32,485 nt of DNA from assembly GCA_963711725.1 (NCBI GenBank), contig CAVQFO010000052.1, positions 1-32,485 of the forward strand. Reading direction: 5' to 3'. This DNA comes from CAVQFO01 sp963711725. Lineage in GTDB: Bacteria; Pseudomonadota; Gammaproteobacteria; Nitrococcales; Aquisalimonadaceae. The notes under the pieces are model-generated. The model saw only the letters and a list, made by a program, of their open reading frames with translations. It did not search any database and was not told the DNA's origin. A program made the position numbers and the translations under genes. Positions 1 through 7,615 of the stretch are shown one piece after another. Position 1 is the stretch's first letter; each line of letters opens with the position of its first letter.

Positions 1-51
1 GCTCAATAGGGGCGGACACGAAGGGCACTCATTCAAAGCGGTGTCACCCGC

Positions 52-252
52 ATGAACCGTCATTCCCGTGAAAGCGGGTTATGTTGCTGGCGCGCCCCGG
101 CGCTCATACATGAACCGTCATCCCCGCGAAGGCGGGCTATGATGCTGGCGCGCCTCGGCGCTCATACATGAACCGTCATCCCCGCGAAGGCGGGCTATGA
201 TGCTGGCGCGCCTCGGCGCTCATACATGAACCGTCATCCCCGCGAAGGCGGG
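52..252. repeat. 58-bp tandem repeat array, three full units plus a partial fourth
   Basis: Units start at 52, 110, 168 and 226, an exact 58-bp period. Units two and three are identical; the first differs at several positions and the fourth is cut short after about 27 bases. Each unit opens with a hairpin-forming half (ccccgcgaaggcgggg type), so the array looks like tandem duplication of the left arm of the palindrome that follows plus its spacer. No gene is supported in 1-349; the ORFs there are repeat artefacts or shadows of lysA. Confidence 0.93.
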
Positions 253-315
253 GATCCATAAAACGCCGTGCAGAGCCGGAAGGCCGCATGGATTCCCGCT
301 TCCGCGGGAATGACA
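232..315. repeat. Inverted repeat upstream of lysA
   Basis: The left arm (232-259) and right arm (288-315) are about 28-base imperfect reverse complements, and each arm is itself hairpin-forming (cccgcnnnngcgggg type). This resembles the widespread intergenic repeat whose core reads ATTCCCGC...GCGGGAAT in many proteobacteria. It ends about 35 bases before the lysA start, so it lies within the expected lysA promoter or leader region. Confidence 0.85.
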
Positions 316-349
316 GCCCAAGCAGGCACCATTAGGGACCGACAGTCTT

Positions 350-1597
350 ATGGACGTCTACCACTATCGCGAAGGCCGGCTTTTCGTCGAGGGTGTGGAC
401 CTCTCGCAGGTGGCGGCCACCCACGGCACGCCCTGCTATGTCTATTCCCGGGCGGCCATCGAGCGCGCCTGGCGTGCCTTCGATCTGGCCTTCGCCGGCC
501 AGGATCATCTGGTCTGCTACGCGGTCAAGGCCAACTCCAATCTCGCCGTACTGGGCCTGCTGGCCCGGTTGGGTTCCGGTTTCGATATCGTCTCCGGCGG
601 TGAACTGGAGCGCGTGCTCCGGGCCGGCGGCGATCCCCGCAAGGTGGTGTTTTCCGGGGTGGGCAAGACGGCCGAGGAAATGGTCCGGGCGTTGGAGGCG
701 GACATCCTTTGCTTCAACGTGGAATCCGAGGCGGAGCTGGAGCGGCTGAACCACGTGGCCGCCGGCCTCAACCGCCCGGCCCGGGTATCCCTGCGGGTGA
801 ACCCTGATGTGGACGCCCAGACCCATCCCTACATCTCCACGGGCCTCAAGGAGAACAAGTTCGGTATAGACATCCGCGAGGCCGAGCGGGTCTACCTGCG
901 CGCCCGGGACATGGATCACATCGAGATCGTGGGCGTGGACTGCCATATCGGCTCCCAGCTTACCTCCACCGCGCCGTTCGAGGATGCCCTGAAGCGCGTG
1001 CTGGAGCTGGTGGACCGCCTCGCCGCGCAGGGTATTCGCCTGCACCACATCGACCTGGGCGGTGGCCTGGGCGTGCGCTACCGCGATGAGCAGCCGCCGG
1101 AACCGGCCGCCTACGCCGCCGCCTTGCGCCCGCATCTGGAAAGCCGGGGCCTGACCGTGTTGATGGAGCCGGGGCGGGCCATTGTCGCCAATGCCGGCGT
1201 GCTGCTCACCCGGGTGGAATACCTCAAGCACGCCGATCACAAGAACTTCGCCGTGGTCGACGCCGCCATGAACGATCTGCTGCGCCCGGCGCTCTACAGC
1301 GCCTGGCAGGCCATCGAGCCGGTGCTGCCGCGTGCCGGCGCCCAACGTGCCTACGACGTGGTGGGCCCCGTCTGCGAGACCGGCGATTTCCTGGGCAAGG
1401 ATCGGGAACTGGCCATCGAGGCCGGCGATCTGCTGGCCGTGCGCTCGGCCGGGGCCTACGGCTTCAGCATGAGCTCCAACTACAACAGCCGGCCCCGGGC
1501 CGTGGAGCTGATGGTGGATGGCGATCAGGTTCATGTGGTTCGCAGCCGCGAGACCATGGATCAGTTGCTGGCCGGGGAGGCTTTGCTGCCGGAATAG
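350..1597 (+). CDS. lysA: Diaminopimelate decarboxylase
   Basis: PLP-dependent cytosolic enzyme that decarboxylates meso-diaminopimelate to L-lysine, the last step of the DAP pathway. The 415-residue length is normal for the family. The alanine-racemase-like barrel covers about residues 30-280, with the Schiff-base lysine Lys60 in CYAVKANSN. Other hallmarks are DCHIGSQ, the phosphate-binding DLGGGLGVRY, EPGRAIVANAG, and the GPVCETGD motif, whose Cys completes the active site across the dimer. The C-terminal beta-domain includes SAGAYGFSMSSNYN. The ATG at 350 matches the usual N-terminus (M-D-x-F/Y-x-Y-R-x-G); upstream Shine-Dalgarno pairing is weak (taggga, about 11 bases off). It is the first gene of a + strand group with dapF; the usual lppL-like small lipoprotein gene upstream is not seen. 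Confidence 0.97.
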   Translation: MDVYHYREGRLFVEGVDLSQVAATHGTPCYVYSRAAIERAWRAFDLAFAGQDHLVCYAVKANSNLAVLGLLARLGSGFDIVSGGELERVLRAGGDPRKVVFSGVGKTAEEMVRALEADILCFNVESEAELERLNHVAAGLNRPARVSLRVNPDVDAQTHPYISTGLKENKFGIDIREAERVYLRARDMDHIEIVGVDCHIGSQLTSTAPFEDALKRVLELVDRLAAQGIRLHHIDLGGGLGVRYRDEQPPEPAAYAAALRPHLESRGLTVLMEPGRAIVANAGVLLTRVEYLKHADHKNFAVVDAAMNDLLRPALYSAWQAIEPVLPRAGAQRAYDVVGPVCETGDFLGKDRELAIEAGDLLAVRSAGAYGFSMSSNYNSRPRAVELMVDGDQVHVVRSRETMDQLLAGEALLPE

Positions 1598-1721
1598 CGG
1601 TGGTTCGCGGTCGACACGGCCGCGAATGAATCCGCGTTTCCCGTGCGGGGCGCTCTCGCTATCCTTGTGAAACGTCCCGGCAAGGCCCCACCTCCTGAAC
1701 TACAGCAAACCAGGAGGCCGC

Positions 1722-2159
1722 ATGCCCGATCAATCCTTCCGAAATCCCTCCGACGATCAAATCCGCGAATTCCTGCAAGGCGTACGGCGCATCGCCGTGG
1801 TTGGCCTTTCGGCGAAGGAGCAGCGCCCCAGCCACGGCGTCGCCAAGGGTCTGATTTCCCGCGGATTCGATATTGTCCCGGTACGCCCGAACGGCGACGA
1901 GATCCTCGGCCGGAAGGTCTATCACAACCTGGGCGACATCCCCGGCCGTATCGACCTCGTGGACGTATTCCTCAATCCGAAGCGCGTGGGGCCGGTGGTG
2001 GACCGGTGCATCGAGCTGGGCATGCCCGCGGTGTGGCTTCAGGAAGGCGTTATTGATGCCGATGCCGCGAACAGGGCCCGGGAGGCGGGTCTGTTCGTGG
2101 TGATGGATCGATGCCTGTGGAAGAAAGCCGATCAGATGGACTTGCGGGCTGATGGGTAA
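1722..2159 (+). CDS. CoA-binding domain protein (YccU-like)
   Basis: A 145-residue single-domain protein of the CoA-binding (CoA_binding_2) family, a Rossmann-like fold that binds CoA or acyl-CoA; the cellular role is not established. The glycine-containing nucleotide loop is IAVVGLSAKEQRPSHGVA at about residues 24-41, followed by the conserved G-F-x-I-V-P-V-x-P strand and a later VDVFLNP segment typical of YccU. The family Cys/Trp-rich end appears as AVWLQEGV and MDRCLWK. A strong AGGAGG lies 5-6 bases before the ATG at 1722. It sits 124 bp after lysA, so co-transcription is possible but not shown. Family assignment is firm; function is not. Confidence 0.9.
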   Translation: MPDQSFRNPSDDQIREFLQGVRRIAVVGLSAKEQRPSHGVAKGLISRGFDIVPVRPNGDEILGRKVYHNLGDIPGRIDLVDVFLNPKRVGPVVDRCIELGMPAVWLQEGVIDADAANRAREAGLFVVMDRCLWKKADQMDLRADG

Positions 2160-2305
2160 ACAACGAAGGATACGGAGGGCGCCAAGGAGTTTGAATTCCC
2201 GCGCTCCCGCGGACGGGCGAGGGGGCACGATCGGTCTCGATTGAAACTTCCCCTCCCTGTGCAACCGCAACGTGGGTTACCCCTCTCCACCCACACGCCA
2301 GTAGT

Positions 2306-2373
2306 CGTAGCCTGGATGAAGCAAAGCGGAATCCAGGAATCCCCGGATTCCGCTTTGCTTCATCCGGGCTACG
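2306..2373. repeat. Long near-perfect palindrome (29-base arms)
   Basis: Arms 2306-2334 and 2345-2373 are reverse complements with one mismatch, separated by 10 bases. The arm contains gatgaagcaaagcggaatcc, a form known as a common intergenic REP-like sequence in gammaproteobacteria. The 2160-2710 gap otherwise holds, before this, a short stretch with no recognisable gene and, after it, the element at 2429-2695. Confidence 0.9.
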
Positions 2374-2428
2374 CGACTTCCTCCTTGCGTCGCCGCCCCA
2401 CGACACCGCAAAATGCAGCGGACACTCA

Positions 2429-2695
2429 AGGGCCTGTTAACGTTCCTGCCGCGAGCTGCGTCGGGCCTGACAGGCGCCTAGGCAAGGCGCGAGAAGAGAA
2501 GTTTAGTGATTCTAAATGAACGACGAGCAACACGGCATAGGCGCTTGTCAGGCCCAACCCGAAGGGCCGGGCCTCTCTTGGCGCAATCCGGTGTTGGCAC
2601 TCGGTTATGTAGCGGTGCTACACAGCGCTCACGTCGCCTAGGCTTGCGCCAAGAGAGGCCCGGCGCAGCCCACGGCAGGAACGTTAACAGGCCCT
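2429..2695. mobile_element. MITE-like element with 23-bp perfect terminal inverted repeats
   Basis: The ends 2429-2451 and 2673-2695 are exact 23-base reverse complements beginning agggcctgttaacg. Inside are two further stem-loops: 2463-2480 with 2538-2555 (17 of 18 paired) and 2565-2586 with 2644-2665 (21 of 22 paired). The first loop carries the small palindrome tttagtgattctaaat. No transposase is encoded, and no clear target-site duplication is visible (flanks cactca and agtcag differ). The element ends 15 bases before the dapF ATG, leaving only the dapF ribosome-binding site outside it. Size, TIRs and lack of coding content fit a non-autonomous element. Confidence 0.8.
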
Positions 2696-2710
2696 AGTCA
2701 GGAATTCCCG

Positions 2711-3541
2711 ATGCACCTGCGCTTTACCAAAATGCACGGGTTGGGCAACGACTTCGTCGTGATCGACGCGATCCGCCAGTCCGTCAGCCTCAGCACCGAG
2801 CAAGTGCGCTTTCTCGCCGACCGTCGTTTCGGAGTCGGTTGCGATCAGGTGCTGCTTGCGGCGGCCGTCACGGATCCCCGTGCGGATTTCCGGTACATCA
2901 TCTATAACGCGGACGGCGGCGAGGTGGAGCACTGCGGGAACGGCGTGCGCTGCCTGGGCCGGTTTCTGGTGGACAAGGGGCTGACCGACAAGGATCGCCT
3001 GACGGTTCAAACGTTGAGCGGGCTGAGCCGTATCGAGTTGCTGGACGACGGCCAGGTGCGGGTGGACATGGGGGTGCCGGTGCTGGAGCCGGAGCGCATT
3101 CCGTTCCAGGCGGGCCCGCGAGCGAACACCTACCGGCTGGAGGTGGATGGGCAGGTGCTGACCATCGGCGCGGTGTCCATGGGCAACCCCCACGCGGTGA
3201 CGGTGGTCTCCAGTGTGGACGACGCGCCGGTGGCGACATTGGGGCCGCGCATCGAGCACCACGAGCGCTTCCCCAATCGGGTCAACGCCGGTTTCATGGA
3301 GATCGTCGATCCGGAGCATGTTCGTCTTAGGGTCTATGAACGCGGCGCGGGGGAAACCCTGGCCTGTGGCACGGGGGCCTGTGCGGCGGTGGTTGCCGGC
3401 CGGTTGCAGGACCGCCTGTCGGATACGGTTACGGTGAGGCTTCCCGGCGGGGAGCTCGTGATAAGCTGGCAGGGGGAGGGGCAGCCGGTGTGGATGACCG
3501 GGCCTGCTGCCAGCGTTTTCGAGGGTGAAATAGAACTATGA
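2711..3541 (+). CDS. dapF: Diaminopimelate epimerase
   Basis: Cofactor-independent epimerase converting LL-DAP to meso-DAP, which feeds LysA and peptidoglycan synthesis. At 276 residues it has normal length. The two catalytic cysteines are Cys75 in NADGGEVEHCGNGVRC and Cys219 in ETLACGTGACA, one from each pseudo-symmetric half. The N-terminus (F-x-K-M-H-G-L-G-N-D-F) and the MGNPHAV substrate motif are canonical. The ATG at 2711 has AGGA 7 bases upstream. Its stop overlaps the start of the DUF484 gene (ATGA), indicating translational coupling. The MITE-like element ending at 2695 means any promoter lies within or upstream of that element. Confidence 0.97.
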   Translation: MHLRFTKMHGLGNDFVVIDAIRQSVSLSTEQVRFLADRRFGVGCDQVLLAAAVTDPRADFRYIIYNADGGEVEHCGNGVRCLGRFLVDKGLTDKDRLTVQTLSGLSRIELLDDGQVRVDMGVPVLEPERIPFQAGPRANTYRLEVDGQVLTIGAVSMGNPHAVTVVSSVDDAPVATLGPRIEHHERFPNRVNAGFMEIVDPEHVRLRVYERGAGETLACGTGACAAVVAGRLQDRLSDTVTVRLPGGELVISWQGEGQPVWMTGPAASVFEGEIEL

Positions 3542-4233
3542 GCATCCAGAGCAAGCGCGGGACCGAAGAAGTCCTGCCCGAGGACGCCGTTGTCGAATAT
3601 CTGCGCGACAACCCTGATTTCTTCGCACGCAACGAAGAGCTGACGGCCTCGTTGCGGATACCGCATGACTGTGGCGACGCGATCTCCCTGCTGGAATACC
3701 AGTCACGGGTTCTGCGTGACGAAAATCGGCTGCTCACGCGCCGTCTCGACGACCTGCTACAGGTGGCCCGGGACAACGACCGGCTCTCCGAGCGCCTGCA
3801 CGCGCTCACCCTGGAGCTGATGGACAGCCGGGATCTGGAGACCTTTCTGGAAGGCCTGAAGGCCGGCCTGCGAGCCCAGTTCCAGGCCGACGCGGTGGCA
3901 CTGCGCCTGTTCGATACCGACGGCGACCGTCAGAACCATCCGGATTTTGTCGCGCCGGACGATGCCTCTCTGGAACCCTTCCAGGATTTCATCAACAACC
4001 AGCGTCCCCGCTGCGGCCTGCTCACCGCGGCCCAATTGGAGGTGCTGTTCGGCGAGACCGCTCCTCGGATCGCCTCCGGCGCCCTGATACCGGTGGTGGA
4101 CCACGGCATGATCGGCATCCTGTCCATCGGCAGTTTCCAGGGCGACCGCTTCCACGCCAGCCAGGGCACGGTATTCCTCAAGCAGCTGGGGGAGCTGACC
4201 GGGCGCGCCGTGCGCCGGCATTTGGCGGGGTGA
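3538..4233 (+). CDS. DUF484 family protein (GAF-like)
   Basis: A 231-residue protein of the DUF484 family, conserved between dapF and xerC in many gammaproteobacteria and of unknown function. Residues about 15-50 carry the typical V-x-x-Y-L-R-x-N-P-D-F-F signature, residues about 60-95 form a helical, coiled-coil-like linker, and the rest is GAF-like (SGALIPVVDHGMIGILSIGS). The start overlaps the dapF stop by 4 bases. The usual next gene, xerC, is here on the opposite strand beyond a RAYT/REP insertion. Confidence 0.92.
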   Translation: MSIQSKRGTEEVLPEDAVVEYLRDNPDFFARNEELTASLRIPHDCGDAISLLEYQSRVLRDENRLLTRRLDDLLQVARDNDRLSERLHALTLELMDSRDLETFLEGLKAGLRAQFQADAVALRLFDTDGDRQNHPDFVAPDDASLEPFQDFINNQRPRCGLLTAAQLEVLFGETAPRIASGALIPVVDHGMIGILSIGSFQGDRFHASQGTVFLKQLGELTGRAVRRHLAG

Positions 4234-4276
4234 TTCCGGCGATCTTTCGATAAGCCACGAAGGGCACGAAGCCAAT

Positions 4277-4306
4277 GTAGGTCGGATTAGCGAAGCGTAA
4301 TCCGAC
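4277..4306 (+). repeat. REP palindrome upstream of the RAYT gene
   Basis: This copy reads gtag followed by a hairpin with arms gtcggatta (4281-4289) and taatccgac (4298-4306) around the loop gcgaagcg. The same sequence recurs downstream of the transposase gene (4823-4906) and, in altered form, near 23220 and 32410. Just before it lies ccacgaagggcacgaag, related to the CACAGAG-type arms of the elements at 17085, 23196 and 32376. Confidence 0.92.
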
Positions 4307-4319
4307 AACCAATCAGGTA

Positions 4320-4817
4320 ATGGACTACCGAAGAGCATTTATTCCAGGCGGATCATTCTTCTTTACGGTCGTCACCGCACACCGGCGGCCAATCTTCGCC
4401 GAACCAGCCATGACCACGGTCCTGCGTGGCGCGTTTCAAAACGTCCGCCAGCGATATCCTTTCAGCCTGGACGCAGCTGTGGTGCTGCCCGATCACCTTC
4501 ACTGTGTCTGGACGCTTCCGCCTGGGGATGGTGACTTCGCGACCCGTTGGCGCCTGATAAAGACCTGGTTTACCAAGCACAGTGGGTTGGCGCTGTCGCC
4601 GATCTGGCAGCCCCGCTATTGGGAGCACGTCGTTCGCGATCAGGAGGATTTTGCGCGCCATGTTGATTACATCCACTACAACCCCGTGAAACATGGATAC
4701 GTGACGTCGCCGGTCGATTGGCCGTATTCGAGCATACGGCGGTATGTGGAGCAGGGGATCTATCCGGTGGATTGGGGGAAGCAAGAGATGGAATTCGTGG
4801 GGGTTGGTAAGGAGTAA
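4320..4817 (+). CDS. REP-associated tyrosine transposase (RAYT, TnpA_REP)
   Basis: A single-strand DNA nuclease/transposase of the Y1 HUH superfamily thought to mobilise REP/REPIN palindromes. At 165 residues it is the normal length. The His-hydrophobic-His motif is His59-Leu-His61 in LPDHLHCVW, and the family motif WEHVVRDQEDFARHVDYIHYNPVKHG (residues about 101-126, key residues W101, H103, R106, D116, Y117, N121, P122) holds the likely catalytic tyrosine, Tyr117 or Tyr120. REP copies flank it on both sides, the arrangement called a REPtron. The frame is intact, so it could be active. The ATG at 4320 lies 13 bases after the upstream REP, with no strong ribosome-binding site. Confidence 0.93.
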   Translation: MDYRRAFIPGGSFFFTVVTAHRRPIFAEPAMTTVLRGAFQNVRQRYPFSLDAAVVLPDHLHCVWTLPPGDGDFATRWRLIKTWFTKHSGLALSPIWQPRYWEHVVRDQEDFARHVDYIHYNPVKHGYVTSPVDWPYSSIRRYVEQGIYPVDWGKQEMEFVGVGKE

Positions 4818-4822
4818 GAGTT

Positions 4823-4906
4823 GTCGGATTACGCTTCGCTAATCCGACCTACATTGATCCGGGAAGAGGTAGCAGCGTAGGTCGGATTAGCGAAGCGTAA
4901 TCCGAC
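4823..4906. repeat. REPIN: two REP palindromes in inverted orientation
   Basis: The copy at 4823-4852 is in reverse orientation and the copy at 4877-4906 in forward orientation, separated by 24 bases, forming a doublet with each REP a hairpin. Both stems match the copy at 4277-4306. This is the typical REPIN mobile unit of RAYT systems. It separates the convergent RAYT and xerC genes and could act as a bidirectional transcription barrier. Confidence 0.9.
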
Positions 4907-4931
4907 AGAAAAACATTCATGTTCTCCGCGT

Positions 4932-5870
4932 TTACGAATCTTTCCCGTCATCGTCGTCCCGGTCCCGCCGCCGCGCCCGCGGATGGGCCGCGTCATACAC
5001 TTTGGCCAAATGCTGGAAATCCAGGTGGGTGTAGACCTGGGTGGTGCTGATGTCCGCGTGCCCCAGCAGTTCCTGCACGGCCCGCAGATCGCCGCTGGAT
5101 TCGAGTACGTGGCTGGCGAAGGAATGGCGCAGCATGTGGGGGTGCACCTTGCGGCCGAGGCCCTGGCGCAAGGCCAGGCTGGATAGCCGGGCCTGGACGC
5201 TGCGCGCCGACAGTCGGCCGCCGCGCTGGCTCACGAATACCGCGGTCTGGTCCACGTCCGCCAACCCCCCGCGCAGGTCCAGCCATTCCTCCAGGGCTTC
5301 CAGGGCCTGTCGGCCCACCGGCAGGACCCGTGTCTTGGCGCCCTTGCCCGTCACCCGCACGCTCCCCTCGCGCAGGTCCAGGTCGTTGAGGTCCAGGCTG
5401 ACCAATTCGGCCAGACGCAGGCCCGAGGAATACATCAGCTCGAACATGGCGCGGTCGCGGATGGCCACCGGGTCGTCGTCGTGGGCGTCGAGCAGGCGGG
5501 CGGTTTGGTCCACGTCCATGGCGTCGGGGAGTTTGCGGGGCGATTTCGGCGCGCTGATGCCGGCGGCAGGATCGTAATTCGCCTCGCCTTCGCGCATGAG
5601 AAAGCGGAAGAAGCTGCGAATAGCCGAGAGCAGCCGCTGAATGGATCGCCCGGAAAGCCCCGCACGATGGCGGGCGGCGACAAAGGCGCGGACGTGCTGC
5701 GTGTCCAGGCGCTCCCAGTCCGCCACGCCCTGCTCCACGCACCAGGCCCCCAGGGTTTCCAGATCCCGGCGGTAGTGCTTCACCGTCAGCGGCGACACGC
5801 GGCGCTCGTTGCTCAGGTGATCGAGAAACGCGCTGAGCAGGTCCCGGGCTTTGTTGGAGAGGCTCTTCAT
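4932..5870 (-). CDS. xerC: Tyrosine recombinase XerC
   Basis: Site-specific recombinase acting with XerD at dif to resolve chromosome dimers. Length 312 is typical. The SAM-like core-binding domain spans about residues 10-95 and the catalytic domain about 115-290, with all catalytic residues present: Arg152 (SSGLRLAEL), Lys176 (TGKGAKTR), His245 and Arg248 (HPHMLRHSF), His271 (LGHADI) and nucleophile Tyr280 (TTQVYTH). The C-terminus is a charged R/D-rich tail. In most gammaproteobacteria xerC follows DUF484 on the same strand; here it is convergent with it, the RAYT/REPIN unit lying between. XerD is less likely given this neighbourhood. Confidence 0.93.
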   Translation of the reverse strand: MKSLSNKARDLLSAFLDHLSNERRVSPLTVKHYRRDLETLGAWCVEQGVADWERLDTQHVRAFVAARHRAGLSGRSIQRLLSAIRSFFRFLMREGEANYDPAAGISAPKSPRKLPDAMDVDQTARLLDAHDDDPVAIRDRAMFELMYSSGLRLAELVSLDLNDLDLREGSVRVTGKGAKTRVLPVGRQALEALEEWLDLRGGLADVDQTAVFVSQRGGRLSARSVQARLSSLALRQGLGRKVHPHMLRHSFASHVLESSGDLRAVQELLGHADISTTQVYTHLDFQHLAKVYDAAHPRARRRDRDDDDGKDS

Positions 5871-6087
5871 GAAGCCAGTGTAGGCTTCCGACGGTGTGGT
5901 GGGGAAGCAGGGGAATACGACAACGGCGGCGGGCGGTGGGCTTATTGGAAAGCGCTTGCCAATCCGGCCTGCGCTTGGTCCACCTCTCGCGGTGGATTAT
6001 CGGCGTGTTGGTCGGATCAGCGAGCGCGAGTCGGAAGTCGTTCGTCTCCTTGGCGATGTTCGCGCCGTACCTGGCTGACACACCGCA

Positions 6088-6282
6088 CTAGTGGGCGAGC
6101 CGGTGGTTGCCGGTGTGGTCGCCGTGATGGAACTTCAGCAGCCGGACCAGGCCCTGGCAGGCGTCCTTGACCAGCTTGTTCATGTACGCGGCGCGCATCC
6201 GGCGGGCCTCCTCCATGAGACGCTCGATTTCGGCGTCGCGGCTGGCAACGTCGCCCATATATTCGTTGGCGTGAATTTTCAT
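6088..6282 (-). CDS. Small hypothetical protein, 64 aa
   Basis: The ATG at 6282 is preceded by AAGAGGTG at good spacing, so this start is preferred to the further-upstream ATG at 6387, which would add 35 residues of non-conserved character. The product is mostly helical: DAEIERLMEEARRMRAAYM then a C-terminal LVRLLKFHHGDHTGNHRLAH, with several histidines. The pattern of a short conserved helix ending in a basic or aromatic tail resembles the small R-x-x-R-A-E-x-x family found widely in proteobacteria, but I do not recognise it with certainty. It has a strong ribosome-binding site and lies alone between xerC and the methyltransferase gene. Confidence 0.6.
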   Translation of the reverse strand: MKIHANEYMGDVASRDAEIERLMEEARRMRAAYMNKLVKDACQGLVRLLKFHHGDHTGNHRLAH

Positions 6283-6410
6283 GTCGGCACCTCTTGTTGT
6301 GGGAATGACGCACTGCAGCAATGAGGCCATTCTAGGCGCCGCGTTGTTTCCGGTGCAGGGGGTAACCGGAACAAGACTTATGAACAAAAATCATCAATTA
6401 TTGGCTTAGC

Positions 6411-7121
6411 TTATGCCCGGGCAATGAAGATGATGGAGGCGGGACGGCCTGTGTGCGGGTTCAGGGGCGCTCGTTGTTCGATGCGCCGGAAGCCGCTGCG
6501 TTCCAGCAGGCCGATCCAGCTCTCCACCGTCCGGAAATACCACGGCGCCGGCCGGTCGAATTCGGGGCCGAAGCCGGCCCAGGAGCCCGGGCGCCAGCCG
6601 TCTCGGTAGGCACTTTCGCCGCAGGCTTCGCGAGGGTGCAGTGTCTGAATGACCAGCGGGCCCTGTGGAGGGAGCATCCCGTGTATGGCGGCAATCAGCC
6701 CGTCCACGGACTCCTTGCCGAGCAGGGAGAAATTGCATACTGCGGCCTCGGTACGGGCATTCAGGGCGCCGTCGGCGATTTCGGCGTAGCTCGCGACATG
6801 GAACTCGCCGCCGCCGGCTTTGCGGGCCCGTTCGATCAACCTGGGTTCGGCGTCCACGCCCACGACGCGGATGCCCCAAGCCGCCAGTTCGCGAGCCAGC
6901 CAGCCCTCGCCGCAGCCGATATCCAGAATTGATGAGGGTGCCAACGCGGTTACGGCCTCGACGACCGCTTGATTGGTCATCGCCTCGCGGCTGGCGATCC
7001 GGCGGTTGCGGACCGCGTTCGTCCAGGAGCCGGCGTTATGCCGCCAGGATTCCAGGATGGCTGTTTCGTTGGCGCCGTCCTGGGGGGCCCGCTGATGGGT
7101 GTCTTTCTTCGATGAATCCAT
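6411..7121 (-). CDS. Class I SAM-dependent methyltransferase
   Basis: A 236-residue Rossmann-fold methyltransferase of the UbiG/Methyltransf_11-25 type. Motif I is ILDIGCGEGWLARELA at about residues 65-80, the acidic ribose-binding end of strand two is VVGVDA (about 86-91), and later motifs include AAVCNFSLLG and LVIQTLHP. The N-terminal segment WRHNAGSWTNAVRNRRIASRE is typical of small-molecule methyltransferases in this family. The substrate cannot be deduced. The upstream gene at 6088-6282 lies downstream of its stop; the ribosome-binding site for the ATG at 7121 is weak. Confidence 0.88.
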   Translation of the reverse strand: MDSSKKDTHQRAPQDGANETAILESWRHNAGSWTNAVRNRRIASREAMTNQAVVEAVTALAPSSILDIGCGEGWLARELAAWGIRVVGVDAEPRLIERARKAGGGEFHVASYAEIADGALNARTEAAVCNFSLLGKESVDGLIAAIHGMLPPQGPLVIQTLHPREACGESAYRDGWRPGSWAGFGPEFDRPAPWYFRTVESWIGLLERSGFRRIEQRAPLNPHTGRPASIIFIARA

Positions 7122-7219
7122 GGGTCCGATCCCGGTGGGAATAGATCAAGGTCCGTTTAACCCGTATCCTTGCACATTCACGCCGCCGTACCACTCAATC
7201 AAACGGAAGGAAGGCCAAG

Positions 7220-7549
7220 GTGCCGCTTTACCGGGTCGCCCTGCGGGGCGAAAACTATCTGCTTAACCTTACCGGGGAACCGCAGTTGCTGGGATTCGAC
7301 GTGACCCATTACGTCAAAGCGGCCTCCGAGGAGGAAGCCGAGCGCAAGGCGCTGATCCTTACCCGCAGCCGCCGCGATCTGCAATCGGCGCTGCTCAACT
7401 CCAGGGAGAATCCCACCCGGCTGAATTGCCAGGCGATTAAGCGCGTCCGCTTGCGCCGTTCCCGCCACGACGGGGTGTACGCCTTTTTCGACATGGACGC
7501 GTCGCCTCTGCCGGATGCCGGCGCGACGGGTGAATCCCCCAACCGCTGA
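7220..7549 (+). CDS. Hypothetical protein, 109 aa
   Basis: The start is GTG at 7220, with AAGGAAGG about 7 bases upstream, which is why this start is chosen. The product begins MPLYRVALRGENYLLNL and ends in a proline/glycine tail; between them is an alpha/beta-like segment rich in Arg and Glu (EEEAERKALILTRSRRDLQ) with no recognisable domain. It lies 66 bp before azlC on the same strand and is separated from the methyltransferase gene by a divergent 98-bp gap. I do not recognise a function. Confidence 0.6.
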   Translation: MPLYRVALRGENYLLNLTGEPQLLGFDVTHYVKAASEEEAERKALILTRSRRDLQSALLNSRENPTRLNCQAIKRVRLRRSRHDGVYAFFDMDASPLPDAGATGESPNR

Positions 7550-7615
7550 TCGACCACCCTCGGAGCGGCCACGGAGTGGCCCCATATCGACCAGGGACGT
7601 GTTTCAGGAGTCCCT

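Noticed and set aside
52..252. CRISPR array
   Set aside because: The 58-bp period is a direct tandem duplication with no distinct spacers and the unit is a palindrome arm plus constant sequence.
332..1534. 400-codon minus frame opposite lysA
   Set aside because: No start site, no domain, His/Gly-rich product; lysA is canonical on the other strand.
4993..6081. 362-codon minus frame overlapping xerC
   Set aside because: Proline/arginine-rich out-of-frame reading; xerC has all catalytic residues in the proper frame.
7560..7590. Small hairpin (ggccac gga gtggcc) before azlC as a terminator or attenuator
   Set aside because: Six-pair stem without a T-run; too weak to call.
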